64,000 bases of DNA from an uncultured Prevotella sp. (GCA_947170725.1 CAMVUM010000003.1:1-64000); one strand, 5' to 3'. Shown: positions 46,704 through 55,975, numbered from the stretch's first letter. The notes: generated by a model not told the origin, from the sequence alone. Program-made: numbers and translations.

Positions 46704-46822
46704 TTGCAGAACCATTATAGTTTGCCCTACCCGTAGGGATATCGCTTCGTGATGCTTATTGAATATAAGCTGATTACGTCAACACACCAAAGGAACATCC
46801 CAACATTTCCATGGTTCTGCAA
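46704..46822. mobile_element. MITE-like element, family D copy 1 (12-bp terminal inverted repeats)
   Basis: 119 bp bounded by TTGCAGAACCAT (46704-46715) and its exact complement ATGGTTCTGCAA (46811-46822). The interior (TAGGGATATCGCTTCGTGAT onward) is similar to 59987-60092. It is too short for a transposase. No clear target duplication. Confidence 0.55.
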
Positions 46823-46846
46823 CGCCCTAAATGCCCTTGCTTGAAC

Positions 46847-46854
46847 TATCTTTG
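46847..46854 (+). promoter_or_regulatory. TAnnTTTG promoter element for two-component genes
   Basis: TATCTTTG, 23 bases before the ATG at 46877; this decides against the longer open frame from 46811, whose start would lie upstream of the promoter. Confidence 0.6.
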
Positions 46855-46876
46855 CATCGTACAAAAAAACCGGATT

Positions 46877-47569
46877 ATGGAACGGACAAAGATACTTGTC
46901 GTGGACGACGAAGAGACCCTCTGCGACGTACTTCAATTCAATTTGGAGGCCGAAGGCTACGACGTCGATGTGGCCTACAGCGCCGAGGAAGCCCTGCGGC
47001 TTCCGCTCCACAGCTACGGTCTCGTGCTCCTGGACGTCATGATGGGCGAAATCAGCGGGTTCAGGATGGCCCGCATGATGCGCGACAATCCCGCGACAGC
47101 CGACGTGCCGATCATCTTCTGCACAGCCAAGGACACCGAGGACGAGATGGTAGCCGGACTGCGGCTCGGCGCCGACGACTATATCACGAAGCCCTACTCC
47201 GTGCGCAACGTCCTGGCCCGCGTCCAGACCGTCCTGCGCCGCACCACACGGAATAACCGCGACGAGTCCGACGTCAAGGACCGCATCGTTTGTCTCGGGC
47301 TGGTCATCGACACGGCCCAGAAGCGGCTCACCGTCGACGGCACGGAGGTGCCCTTGCCGAAAAAAGAACTGGAGATGCTCCGGCTGCTCATCAGCAATCC
47401 CGGACGCATCTTCTCACGCGAGGAAATACTGTCGCGGGTATGGAGCAACGAGGTCGTCGTGCTCGACCGCACTGTAGACGTCAACATCACGCGCCTGCGC
47501 CGGAAACTCGGCGACTACGGCCGTCACATCATCACAAGACCCGGATATGGCTACGGATTCAAGGCCTAA
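46877..47569 (+). CDS. Response regulator, OmpR/PhoB family
   Basis: A 230-residue DNA-binding response regulator. Receiver domain with D10/D11, phosphorylated D53 (LLDVMM), T (FCTAKD) and K (YITKPYS); winged-helix domain follows with LPKKELEMLRLLISNPGRIF, VLDRTVDVNITRLRRKLG and the closing RPGYGYGF. It overlaps the kinase gene by 23 bases. The signal and targets are unknown. Confidence 0.93.
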   Translation: MERTKILVVDDEETLCDVLQFNLEAEGYDVDVAYSAEEALRLPLHSYGLVLLDVMMGEISGFRMARMMRDNPATADVPIIFCTAKDTEDEMVAGLRLGADDYITKPYSVRNVLARVQTVLRRTTRNNRDESDVKDRIVCLGLVIDTAQKRLTVDGTEVPLPKKELEMLRLLISNPGRIFSREEILSRVWSNEVVVLDRTVDVNITRLRRKLGDYGRHIITRPGYGYGFKA

Positions 47570-48986
47570 GGCACTGGCATATCATCACAAGCTGTTCATC
47601 CTCCTGATGATTTTCTCAGGCGCGCTCGTCGCATGCAGCCTCGTATTCCAGCACCGCCGCGAGACCCATTTCAAGGAAGAACAGCTCAACGCGCGCCTGC
47701 AACTCTTCAACATGAAACTCACCGACGCCCTCGAAGACAGCATCGCGCCCGACGAGTTTCTCCGGCGGACGGCACTGCCCCTGCCCGACCTGCGCATCTC
47801 CATCATAGACCCACGGGGCCGCGTGGCCTTCGACAATACGCTCGACACGCTCCCCACGGCCAACCATCTGAGCCGCGAGGAGATTGCCGGAGCCATGCGC
47901 CGGGGTACGGCCTACACCGTGCGCCGCCACTCACAATACAAGGACGAGACCTATTTCTATTCGGCCATGGCCGACAGCAGCGGGACCATCGTGCGCTCGG
48001 CCGTTCCCTACAGCTCGCTGTCACTGGCCGACCTGCTCTCGGCTGACAGCGACTTCATCTGGTTCATGGCTGAGGCCGCCCTACTGCTTGGCGTCCTCGC
48101 CTATTTCGCCACGCGACGTCTCGGCCACAACATCTCGCGGCTGAACAGCTTCGCCGAGCGGGCCGAACGCGGTGAGCGCATCTACGCCGACGACGCATTC
48201 CCTGACGACGAGCTGGGCGAAATCTCCAACCACATCGTGCGTCTCTACGCCCGCCTCCAGAACGCCGTGGCAGAACGCGACCGTCAGCACCGGCTGGCCT
48301 TCCACGAGGAGCAGGAGAAGATCAGGATAAAGAAACAGCTGACCAACAACATCAATCATGAGCTGAAGACTCCCGTGGCGGCCATGCAGGCGTGCCTCGA
48401 AACGCTAATGTCCCACCCCAATCTGACGGAGGAACGACGCGCGGACTTCATCCGGATGTGCCACGCAAACTGCGAACGGCTGAGCTCGCTGCTCAACGAC
48501 GTGGCCACCATCACACGAATGGAGGACGGCAGCCGGCTCATAGCCCGTGCCCCGATGGACATCACCGCCATAGTCCGCACGGCCATCGCCGACACGCCGG
48601 AGAGCGGCATGAAGCTAATATCGACCCTCACGGACGGCCTGACGGTCTGCGGCAATGCCGACCTGATGACCTCGGTGTTCCGCAATCTGATAGATAATGC
48701 CGTGGCCTATTCCGGCGGCAGTCGTCTCGAAATCAGCCTCATCAGCGACTCTCCTGACATGCTCACCCTGTGCGTGGCCGACAACGGCAACGGTGTCGAG
48801 GCCCACCATCTGCCCCATCTCTTCGAACGCTTCTACCGCGTGGACAAGGGCCGCTCGCGCAAACTCGGCGGAACGGGCCTCGGACTGTCCATTGTCAGGA
48901 ACGCCGTGGTATTCCACGGAGGCACCATAAGCGTGGCCAACCGCGACGGAGGAGGTCTTGAGTTCCTCATGACAATAAAGAAATAA
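47547..48986 (+). CDS. Sensor histidine kinase
   Basis: A 479-residue membrane kinase. Two transmembrane helices (about 17-34 and 173-190) flank a periplasmic sensor domain of about 140 residues with no PAS motif that I can see. HAMP-like linker, then H-box NINHELKTPVAAM with H271, N-box FRNLIDNAVAYS, G boxes VADNGNGVE and GGTGLGLSIV. It phosphorylates the regulator encoded just upstream, with overlapping genes. Confidence 0.92.
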   Translation: MATDSRPKALAYHHKLFILLMIFSGALVACSLVFQHRRETHFKEEQLNARLQLFNMKLTDALEDSIAPDEFLRRTALPLPDLRISIIDPRGRVAFDNTLDTLPTANHLSREEIAGAMRRGTAYTVRRHSQYKDETYFYSAMADSSGTIVRSAVPYSSLSLADLLSADSDFIWFMAEAALLLGVLAYFATRRLGHNISRLNSFAERAERGERIYADDAFPDDELGEISNHIVRLYARLQNAVAERDRQHRLAFHEEQEKIRIKKQLTNNINHELKTPVAAMQACLETLMSHPNLTEERRADFIRMCHANCERLSSLLNDVATITRMEDGSRLIARAPMDITAIVRTAIADTPESGMKLISTLTDGLTVCGNADLMTSVFRNLIDNAVAYSGGSRLEISLISDSPDMLTLCVADNGNGVEAHHLPHLFERFYRVDKGRSRKLGGTGLGLSIVRNAVVFHGGTISVANRDGGGLEFLMTIKK

Positions 48987-49025
48987 AAGGGAAATAGAGA
49001 GAGATGACACATGCTTTGTTTGATT

Positions 49026-49087
49026 TCCATCTCTCCCATCCTTCCCATCACTCCCATCTCCCCCCATCTCTCCCATCTCCCTCCTCC
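49026..49087. repeat. Low-complexity CCCATCTC repeats
   Basis: Irregular tandem units of CCCATC/TCTCCC on the plus strand (GATGGGAG on the minus). They follow the kinase gene. A second short repeat TTTTATCTCCCTT occurs twice at about 49107-49142. Confidence 0.7.
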
Positions 49088-49179
49088 AAACCGACAAGAC
49101 ATTTGTCTTTTATCTCCCTTTACCTCCTTTTATCTCCCTTTTTTATTAATAATTATGTGGCCGTTTGCGGATTAATCGC

Positions 49180-49187
49180 TAATTTTG
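49180..49187 (+). promoter_or_regulatory. TAnnTTTG promoter element for dut operon
   Basis: TAATTTTG, 30 bases before the dut ATG. A TTTG lies nearby at 49164-49167, but at 12 bp the spacing is shorter than consensus. Confidence 0.5.
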
Positions 49188-49216
49188 CAACTTAATATAA
49201 TTGTAACTGATTCGTA

Positions 49217-49654
49217 ATGATTAAGATAAAAGTCATCAACAAGGGCAGCCAGCCGCTGCCCGCATACGCCACTCCGCAGAGCGCGGGAATGGATCTCAGA
49301 GCAAATCTCGACACCCCTGTCACGTTGCGCCCCATGCAGAGAATGCTCATAGGAACGGGGCTCCACATCGCCCTGCCGGAAGGTTTCGAGGCACAGATAA
49401 GACCGCGCAGCGGACTCGCGCTGAAACACGGAATCACCGTGCTCAACTCGCCGGGGACAGTCGATGCCGACTACCGTGGCGAAATAAAGGTCCTGCTGGT
49501 CAATCTCTCCGACACGGACTTTGTCGTCAACGGCGGCGAACGCATCGCCCAGATGGTCATCGCACGCCATGAGCAAGCCGTTTTCGAGACAGTAGAAGAA
49601 CTCGACGAGACACAGCGGGGAGAAGGGGGATACGGCCACACTGGCGTGAAATGA
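49217..49654 (+). CDS. dut: Deoxyuridine 5'-triphosphate nucleotidohydrolase
   Basis: A 145-residue trimeric dUTPase with all five motifs: [37 protein letters not shown] and the C-terminal [10 protein letters not shown] that closes over the active site. It makes dUMP and keeps uracil out of DNA. Leads a run of four plus-strand genes ending with the EnvC-like gene. Confidence 0.96.
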   Translation: MIKIKVINKGSQPLPAYATPQSAGMDLRANLDTPVTLRPMQRMLIGTGLHIALPEGFEAQIRPRSGLALKHGITVLNSPGTVDADYRGEIKVLLVNLSDTDFVVNGGERIAQMVIARHEQAVFETVEELDETQRGEGGYGHTGVK

Positions 49655-49708
49655 CACACGGAGGATGGCTCTGAATTTTCACTAACGCAAAAAGAAAATG
49701 TCCGGGAT

Positions 49709-51475
49709 ATGATGAAATTGAAATGTCTTGCAGCCTTGATGCTGCTATTGACCGCCATGCCGGCGTCCGCACAAGGACGCAAGGCCCTAAAAACGGCGCG
49801 CAAAGCCAAGAAGACGGCAGTAGCGGCCGACACGGTCAGCACCGAAAGAAGGCGTCTCGCCGACGGCGTTTTTATGGAAGCCATGGTCCAGCGGCACAAG
49901 GGGAACAAGACGGCGACGTTCGACCTGCTGCGCCGGTGCACGGAGCTGAACCCGCAGGCGGCGGAAGCCTACTTCTTCCTCGCACAGTATTATAATGGAC
50001 TGAAAGACAAGGACAAGGCACTGGAGAACATCAAGCGGGCAGCAGCTCTGAGACCGGACAACCACACCTATATAGAAACGTTGGCACAGGCATACGTGAG
50101 CAGCGGACGCTACGACGAGGCCATAGACGTCATGGAAGATATAGTCACACGAGAAAAGAGCCGGGATGACGTCCTTTCTATGCTCGCGCAACTGTACATG
50201 CAGAAAGCGGAATACGACAAGGCCATAGCCACACTTGACCGGCTGGAGACCATTGAAGGCAAGAGCGAAAGACTGTCATACGCCAAAAGCAGCATATACA
50301 CACAGAAAGGCGACAAAAAGGCCGCCGTGGAGGAAATGAAACGGCTGGCGGAACAATATCCGAACGACCTCAACTACAGAGGTATGTACGGAGATTTCCT
50401 ACTTCTCAACGGTGAGAAGGAAAAAGCTCTGGAGGTTTTCAACTCTATACTAAAGGAAGAACCGAACAACAAGCATACGCTGGCCTCGCTGCGCCTCTAT
50501 CACAAGGAGAACCGCAACACGGACGCAGCCGACTCCATAACACGTATTCTACTGACGGACAAAGATACGGACTCGGCCACACGGATTGACATAATGAGGC
50601 AGGAAATCACGGAGAACGAACAGAACGGAGGCGACAGCACGAGGATTCTGAATCTCTTCAACATGATAGAAGCCGTTCCGCAGGATAACGCCGACGTTTC
50701 AGAACTGCACGCGGCATACATGAACCTCAAGAAAATGCCGCAGGACAGCATCAGCCGGGTGCTCCGCCATATCCTGACGGTCGAGCCTGACAACGCAGCG
50801 GCAAGACTCCAGCTGGTAAGCTACGCCTGGAGCAGGGAGGACCGGAAGACCGTGATTGACTTGTGTGGAGCCGCCAGACAGTATAATCCGGACGAAATGG
50901 CATTCTACTATTATCAGGGAATGGCCTACTACATTGACGACGACTATGACAACGCGTTGAGCGCATTCCAAAACGGTATCGACGTCATAACGGAAAAGAG
51001 CGAACCGGCAATCGTGTCGGACTTCTACTCCGTGATGGGCGAACTACTCTACAAAAAAGGACGGAAGGAAGAGGCATACGCCGCATACGACTCCTGCCTG
51101 CAATGGAAAGACGACAATATCGGCTGTCTGAACAACTATGCCTACTATCTGAGCATGGACGGACGGGAACTGGAAAAGGCCGAACGCATGAGCTACCGCA
51201 CGATAGAGGCCGATCCGGAGAACGCAAACAATCTCGACACATACGCCTGGATCCTATTTCTGCAGGGACGGACGGCGGAAGCAAAAATATATATAGACCA
51301 GGCCCTCAAACACGATGAGGACGCAAGCGCCGTAATTCTGGAGCACGCCGGCGACATCCACGCCGTCAGCGGCGACCTGGAGATGGCGCTGGAACTATGG
51401 AACAAGGCCGTCGTGAAAGCCCCGGATAACAGCAAACTGAAAAGAAAGATAAAACAGAAAAAATACCTGAAATGA
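49709..51475 (+). CDS. TPR repeat protein, exported
   Basis: A 588-residue protein with a signal peptide (about 1-22, ending ASAQG). At least eight tetratricopeptide repeats are visible, for example AEAYFFLAQYYNGLKDKDKA (about 92), DVLSMLAQLYMQKAEYDKA and the C-terminal NNLDTYAWILFLQGRTAEA. Likely a periplasmic or outer-membrane-associated scaffold. Its stop overlaps the start of the DUF4292 lipoprotein gene (ATGATG), so the pair is coupled; a shared role in envelope biogenesis is inferred. Confidence 0.85.
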   Translation: MMKLKCLAALMLLLTAMPASAQGRKALKTARKAKKTAVAADTVSTERRRLADGVFMEAMVQRHKGNKTATFDLLRRCTELNPQAAEAYFFLAQYYNGLKDKDKALENIKRAAALRPDNHTYIETLAQAYVSSGRYDEAIDVMEDIVTREKSRDDVLSMLAQLYMQKAEYDKAIATLDRLETIEGKSERLSYAKSSIYTQKGDKKAAVEEMKRLAEQYPNDLNYRGMYGDFLLLNGEKEKALEVFNSILKEEPNNKHTLASLRLYHKENRNTDAADSITRILLTDKDTDSATRIDIMRQEITENEQNGGDSTRILNLFNMIEAVPQDNADVSELHAAYMNLKKMPQDSISRVLRHILTVEPDNAAARLQLVSYAWSREDRKTVIDLCGAARQYNPDEMAFYYYQGMAYYIDDDYDNALSAFQNGIDVITEKSEPAIVSDFYSVMGELLYKKGRKEEAYAAYDSCLQWKDDNIGCLNNYAYYLSMDGRELEKAERMSYRTIEADPENANNLDTYAWILFLQGRTAEAKIYIDQALKHDEDASAVILEHAGDIHAVSGDLEMALELWNKAVVKAPDNSKLKRKIKQKKYLK

Positions 51476-52320
51476 TGATTAATCTATCAAAACTGATCAA
51501 GTGTGTCGCCATCGCACTCCCTCTGATGCTGGGTGCCTGCAAGTCGGCAAAGAATGTGGAAAGCAGCGCCACCACACAAGTAGCATCGGCTGACAAACAG
51601 GAATTCCTTCAAAAGGTGTCTGACAACGCCCAGTACACCAAGTTCATAACCTCAAAAATCAAGTTTCAGGTGCAGGTGGGCGCACAAGATATCGCTCTAA
51701 CGGGAAACCTGAAGATGAAACGCGACGACGTTATACGCCTCCAGCTGATGGCCTTCGGCTTCGTGGAGGCCGGACGGCTGGAATTCACAAAGGAATATGT
51801 GCTCATCATGGACCGCATAAACAAGCAGTATCTGAAAGTTCCTTACGAACAACTGGACTTCCTGCGCAACAGCGGACTGAACTTCTATTCGCTGCAGGCA
51901 CTGTTCTGGAATGAACTGTTCATGCCGGGAAAGGCCAAAGTGACGGAATCGGCATACCAGAGCTATGAAACCACGCCCGACGGAAACGATATGATCATCT
52001 CGCTCGACCAGCCATCCATGTCATACAAATGGCTGGCAGGACAGCAGGACGGGGAAATCAAGATGGTCAACGTCATGCACAAGTCGCAGATAAGGAAGAC
52101 CCAACTGAACTGGGACTACCGTACTTTCAAATCGCTGGGGAACAAGAAATTCCCAACGGACAATGTTATTGTCTTCACCACAGGCGACAAGGAGGTGAAG
52201 CTCGGAATGAAACTCAACTACATCGGAAGCGAAAGTGACTGGGAGACACGCACGGAAGTATCGGCTAAGTACAAGCAGGTGACGGTCGACGAGATTCTGC
52301 GCCGATTCATGGCACTATAA
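51472..52320 (+). CDS. DUF4292 lipoprotein
   Basis: A 282-residue lipoprotein. The signal peptide ends in a lipobox (MLGAC, Cys about 23). The body matches DUF4292, a LolB/LolA-like beta fold judged from ALTGNLKMKRDDVIRLQLMA and YVLIMDRINKQYLKVPYEQL. A part in lipoprotein or lipid transport is plausible but unproven. Between the TPR gene and the EnvC-like gene. Confidence 0.85.
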   Translation: MMINLSKLIKCVAIALPLMLGACKSAKNVESSATTQVASADKQEFLQKVSDNAQYTKFITSKIKFQVQVGAQDIALTGNLKMKRDDVIRLQLMAFGFVEAGRLEFTKEYVLIMDRINKQYLKVPYEQLDFLRNSGLNFYSLQALFWNELFMPGKAKVTESAYQSYETTPDGNDMIISLDQPSMSYKWLAGQQDGEIKMVNVMHKSQIRKTQLNWDYRTFKSLGNKKFPTDNVIVFTTGDKEVKLGMKLNYIGSESDWETRTEVSAKYKQVTVDEILRRFMAL

Positions 52321-52351
52321 ATATGAAGTGCAGAAGCAGCAGCACGGGATT

Positions 52352-53971
52352 ATGAAACGTTTATTCTTAATGATAGTTCTTACCGCCTTGGTTACCGGTT
52401 CGGTTGCACAGCAGCAACGACGGACCGGTACCCGGACGCGTACCACAACTGCAACAAAGAAAACTCCGGCGAAGAAACCGGCAACAAGAAAGAAAACATC
52501 GACAACAAAGGCCAAAACAACCGCGTCAAAAAGCAAGGCTGGAGCCAAAGTGTCAATCAAGGGACTGAAGAACGAACAGGCACAGATCAAACGCAACATC
52601 AAGCAGCAAGAACAAAAGCTGCGCTCCAACGAACGGGATGTGAAGAAAAGGCTGCAGAACCTTATGGCCATAAACACCGAGATAGAGGACAAGCGGAAGA
52701 CTATCGACACGATACGGCTGGACATAAGCACGCTCGACGGAAATATCGTACAGCTCAACAAGCAACTCGAAGAATTGCAGGCGCAGCTCGACGACCGCAA
52801 ACAGAAGTTCGTGAAGTCAATGCGTTATATGCACCGGAACCGCTCCATCCAGAACCAGATGATGTTCATTTTCAGTGCGAAGAACTTCAGCCAGATGTAC
52901 CGGCGCATGAGATTTATGCGCGAATATGCGGCTTATCAGCGGGCACAGGGCGAAATGGTCAAGTCAACGCAGGCCGAAGTGACCGCCAAGCGCAAGCAGT
53001 TGGACGAAACGAAACAGCACAAGAGCAATCTCCTGAGCCGGGGCGAACGCGAACGGGCCAATCTGGAGAACAAGCAGACAGAGCAGAAGAAGATGGTCTC
53101 TACGTTGCAGAAACAGCAGAAAACAATTCAGCAGATAATTGAACAGCAACGTAAGCGTGACGCCGAACTGAACGCAAAGATTGACCGTCTGATTGCCGAA
53201 GAAGTGGAAAGGGCACGGGCACGCGCCGCTGCCGAGGCAAAGAGAAAGGCGGAAGCCGAAGCCGCACGCAAGCGGGCCGAGGAACTGGCACGCAAGAAGG
53301 CGGAAGCGGAGGCTGCGGCACGTGAGAACGCACGCCGCATAGCAGAGGCTAAGGAGAAAGAGCAGAGGCTCAAGGCTGAAGCCCAGGCCGCAGCCAGGAA
53401 AAGCGCGGCGGAGAAAGCGGCAGCTGAAAAGGCTGCCCGCGCCGCAGAGAAAGCACGCCGTGACGCTGAAAGAAAGGCGGAAGCCGACGCCCGTGAGCAT
53501 GCCAAGGAAATGGCGGAGGCACGCAAATCGGATGAGCTTATATATAAGATGGACTCTGAGGACCGACGTATCAGCGGCAGTTTCGAGAGCAACCGCGGCC
53601 GTCTGCCAATACCGGTTACGGGCGGTTACCGTATCGTGAGCCACTTCGGACAGTACAACGTAGAAGGTCTGAAGGGCGTGAGACTCGACAACAAGGGTAT
53701 CAACATTCAGGGACAGCCGGGCGCACATGCCCGAAGCATCTTTGACGGTGAGGTGAGCGCTGTGTTCAACTACGGCGGAGCGACGGGCGTCATGGTGCGC
53801 CACGGCAGCTATATCTCCGTTTACTGCAACCTGTCGTCAGTCAGTGTCCACCGCGGACAGAAGGTTTCTGCCCGCCAAGTGCTCGGAACGATAGGCCATG
53901 ACAACATCCTCCAGTTCCAGCTGCGCCGCGAGAAGAACAAACTGAATCCGGAAGCATGGCTCGGAAGATAG
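52352..53971 (+). CDS. EnvC-like protein with degenerate LytM (M23) domain
   Basis: A 539-residue exported protein (signal peptide about 1-19). A basic linker (20-60), long coiled coil (65-250) and an Ala/Lys/Glu-rich helix (about 280-385) lead to a C-terminal LytM domain (about 410-535). The zinc-ligand positions are changed: NKGIN stands where active enzymes have HxGxD, and LQFQLRR where they have HLHFEIR. As in E. coli EnvC, it probably activates a cell-wall amidase during division and does not cut murein itself. I start at 52352 (MKRLFLMIVL). Confidence 0.88.
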   Translation: MKRLFLMIVLTALVTGSVAQQQRRTGTRTRTTTATKKTPAKKPATRKKTSTTKAKTTASKSKAGAKVSIKGLKNEQAQIKRNIKQQEQKLRSNERDVKKRLQNLMAINTEIEDKRKTIDTIRLDISTLDGNIVQLNKQLEELQAQLDDRKQKFVKSMRYMHRNRSIQNQMMFIFSAKNFSQMYRRMRFMREYAAYQRAQGEMVKSTQAEVTAKRKQLDETKQHKSNLLSRGERERANLENKQTEQKKMVSTLQKQQKTIQQIIEQQRKRDAELNAKIDRLIAEEVERARARAAAEAKRKAEAEAARKRAEELARKKAEAEAAARENARRIAEAKEKEQRLKAEAQAAARKSAAEKAAAEKAARAAEKARRDAERKAEADAREHAKEMAEARKSDELIYKMDSEDRRISGSFESNRGRLPIPVTGGYRIVSHFGQYNVEGLKGVRLDNKGINIQGQPGAHARSIFDGEVSAVFNYGGATGVMVRHGSYISVYCNLSSVSVHRGQKVSARQVLGTIGHDNILQFQLRREKNKLNPEAWLGR

Positions 53972-54208
53972 TGAAGAGGGTATTGAAGTAAGAGTGAAGA
54001 GGGGTCCTGAAGTAAGAGTTCTGAGTGATGAGTGAAGAGGCTCTTGAAGTAAGAGTGAAGAGTGATGAGTGAAGAGGTATGATTACTCTTAAGGGAAGAG
54101 TTTTGGACTTGAACAAGGGCTGAGTTCCAGACTTAAGTTCTGCCCTTAAGAGTAATCATACCTCTTCACTCATCACTCAGAACTCTTACTTCAATACCCT
54201 CTTCACTA
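53969..54208. repeat. Long palindromic element, family A copy 2
   Basis: Outer arms 53969-53995 and 54182-54208 (27 bp, perfect) and inner arms 54060-54095 and 54143-54178 (36 bp, perfect) surround a 47-base loop homologous to that of copy 1 at 26114-26160. The outer arms begin with TAG on each strand, and these are the stop codons of the EnvC-like gene and the convergent M20 peptidase gene. Extra units of GAAGTAAGAGT lie in the left arm. Confidence 0.9.
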
Positions 54209-55270
54209 ACGAAGTATCTGTTGGTACTTCGTTATGGCGTTCTCAATCTCACTTACACATATATATTCATTCGCAGAATGAGACCGTGACGACTCTCCCG
54301 GCCCCAATTTGAGCGACGGGAAAGGCATAAGAGCCTGGTCAGAGAGAGTCGGAGAACCGAAAGGACGCATCCCCATAGCCACCATCCGGCGTACAAGAGG
54401 ATGGTTAGGGTCTATGCGGGACGAGCCGAGGCGGAACGAACGCGCCTTCAGTTCGCTGCGGACATGGCTCCGAATTATATCAAACAACTCTTCGTTGGTG
54501 TACAGTTCGTTTGACCTGACATCTATTACAAAACGACACTCGTCCGGAACGACATTGTGCTGGGTGCCCGCATTGACCACCGTCACGCTCATTTTCACAG
54601 GCCCCAACAGCTCACTGACACGATCGAAACGCCAGTCACGCAGCCATACGAGGTCGTCAAGAGCCTCATAAATCGCGTTCACGCCCTCATTGCGGGCGGC
54701 ATGGCCCGACCGTCCATGGGCCACGCCATCAATGACCATGAGCCCTTTTTCGGCCGTTGCAGGCTGCATTCCCGTAGGTTCGCCGACGATTGCTACGTCT
54801 ATCGGCGGCAACATAGGCAGAACACGGCTGATTCCGTCGCGCCCCGAGACTTCCTCTTCGGCCGACGCGAGATATACCATATTATATGTTCTGTCCTCTT
54901 CAGACACTGTTTCGGACACCGCTCTGAACGCTTGTAGCAGAGAGACAAGGCCTCCGCCGCAGTCGTTACTGCCCAATCCGTAGAGGCGGTCGCCTTCCAA
55001 TGACGGTTCAAACGGGTTTCGCGTCCACGTCTCAACGGGCTTCACCGTATCTATATGAGCGTTCAGAAGCAACGTAGGACGACTTTCGTCATAGTCCCGC
55101 GACACTGTCCACACATTGTTGCCCTCACGCCGACATTCCATCCCGCGCTCTCTCATGAACGTCTCCATGACATCCGCGGCACGCGCCTCGTCACGACTCA
55201 CAGACGGCGTGGCAATCAGCCATTTGAGCAGTTCAACGGCCTCAGCCGTATATTTACTTATCTGTTCCAT
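54206..55270 (-). CDS. M20 family deacylase (ArgE-like)
   Basis: A 354-residue zinc-dependent amidohydrolase of the ArgE/DapE group. Metal ligands: H in LLLNAHIDTVKP (about 70-82), D in GSNDCGGG, E-E in LASAEEEVSG, and His near the C-terminus (SRSHSANEYI). In Bacteroides the matching enzyme removes succinyl from N-succinyl-ornithine in arginine synthesis (established); whether acetyl or succinyl is used here cannot be read from the sequence. Stop codon lies in the family A element. Confidence 0.82.
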   Translation of the reverse strand: MEQISKYTAEAVELLKWLIATPSVSRDEARAADVMETFMRERGMECRREGNNVWTVSRDYDESRPTLLLNAHIDTVKPVETWTRNPFEPSLEGDRLYGLGSNDCGGGLVSLLQAFRAVSETVSEEDRTYNMVYLASAEEEVSGRDGISRVLPMLPPIDVAIVGEPTGMQPATAEKGLMVIDGVAHGRSGHAARNEGVNAIYEALDDLVWLRDWRFDRVSELLGPVKMSVTVVNAGTQHNVVPDECRFVIDVRSNELYTNEELFDIIRSHVRSELKARSFRLGSSRIDPNHPLVRRMVAMGMRPFGSPTLSDQALMPFPSLKLGPGESSRSHSANEYICVSEIENAITKYQQILR

Positions 55271-55372
55271 AATATCAGTATTATTCAGAAGTAGAAAATG
55301 AGCTATTCCAAAACCGGATACAAGCCAATTAAAAATCGGAAGTGAGCCATTCTAAAGCCAAAATCAAACCGA

Positions 55373-55975
55373 TTAAAAATCGAAAGTGAGCTGATTCCCG
55401 CCCAAAAGATTATAGCTGCGGCGATGGAATGGGGTTATTCCGAACTCGCGGATAGCCTCCCGATGCTTTTTCGTGGGATAGCCCTTGTTGCTCTGCCAGT
55501 CATATTGTGGATACTGGCGGGCCAGTTCGGCCATGTAATCATCGCGGTAAGTCTTCGCAAGGATGCTGGCCGCAGCAATGGAAAGATACTTCCCGTCACC
55601 CTTGACAATGGTCGTATAAGGTAAATCGCGGTAAGGATTGAAGCGGTTCCCGTCAACTATTACTGCCTCAGGGCGCACGCTGAGGGCGTCCAAAGCACGG
55701 TGCATGGCGAGAAAACTGGCGTTAAGGATATTGATCCGGTCGATTTCATCGGGCTCAACGACGCCCACCGCCCACGCCACGGCGTCACGCTTGATAATCT
55801 CACGCAGTTCGTTGCGACGCCGTTCGGAGAGCTGTTTGGAGTCATTCAGCTCCTCGTTCCTGTAGTCCGGAGGGAAAATCACAGCCCCGGCATACACACT
55901 TCCGGCCAGACATCCGCGCCCGGCCTCATCGCATCCGGCCTCCGTGAGCCCCTCATAAAAATGGCTTGCAAGCAT
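55373..55975 (-). CDS. rnhB: Ribonuclease HII
   Basis: A 200-residue RNase HII that removes ribonucleotides from DNA. Catalytic D16-E17 (CDEAGRGCLAG), a third Asp in VIVDGNRF and a fourth in the C-terminal region (KTYRDDYM). The gap to the M20 gene (55271-55372) has two copies of GATTAAAAATCG-like sequence with AAGTGAGC. Confidence 0.95.
   Translation of the reverse strand: MLASHFYEGLTEAGCDEAGRGCLAGSVYAGAVIFPPDYRNEELNDSKQLSERRRNELREIIKRDAVAWAVGVVEPDEIDRINILNASFLAMHRALDALSVRPEAVIVDGNRFNPYRDLPYTTIVKGDGKYLSIAAASILAKTYRDDYMAELARQYPQYDWQSNKGYPTKKHREAIREFGITPFHRRSYNLLGGNQLTFDF

Noticed and set aside
46811..46876. N-terminal extension of the response regulator
   Set aside because: The upstream ATG precedes the TATCTTTG promoter box and lies in a MITE terminal repeat; MERTKILVVDDEE is the usual receiver start.
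48615..49102. Minus-strand frame with collagen-like GDGSDGKDGRDG
   Set aside because: Produced by the CCCATC low-complexity tract and overlaps the histidine kinase gene.
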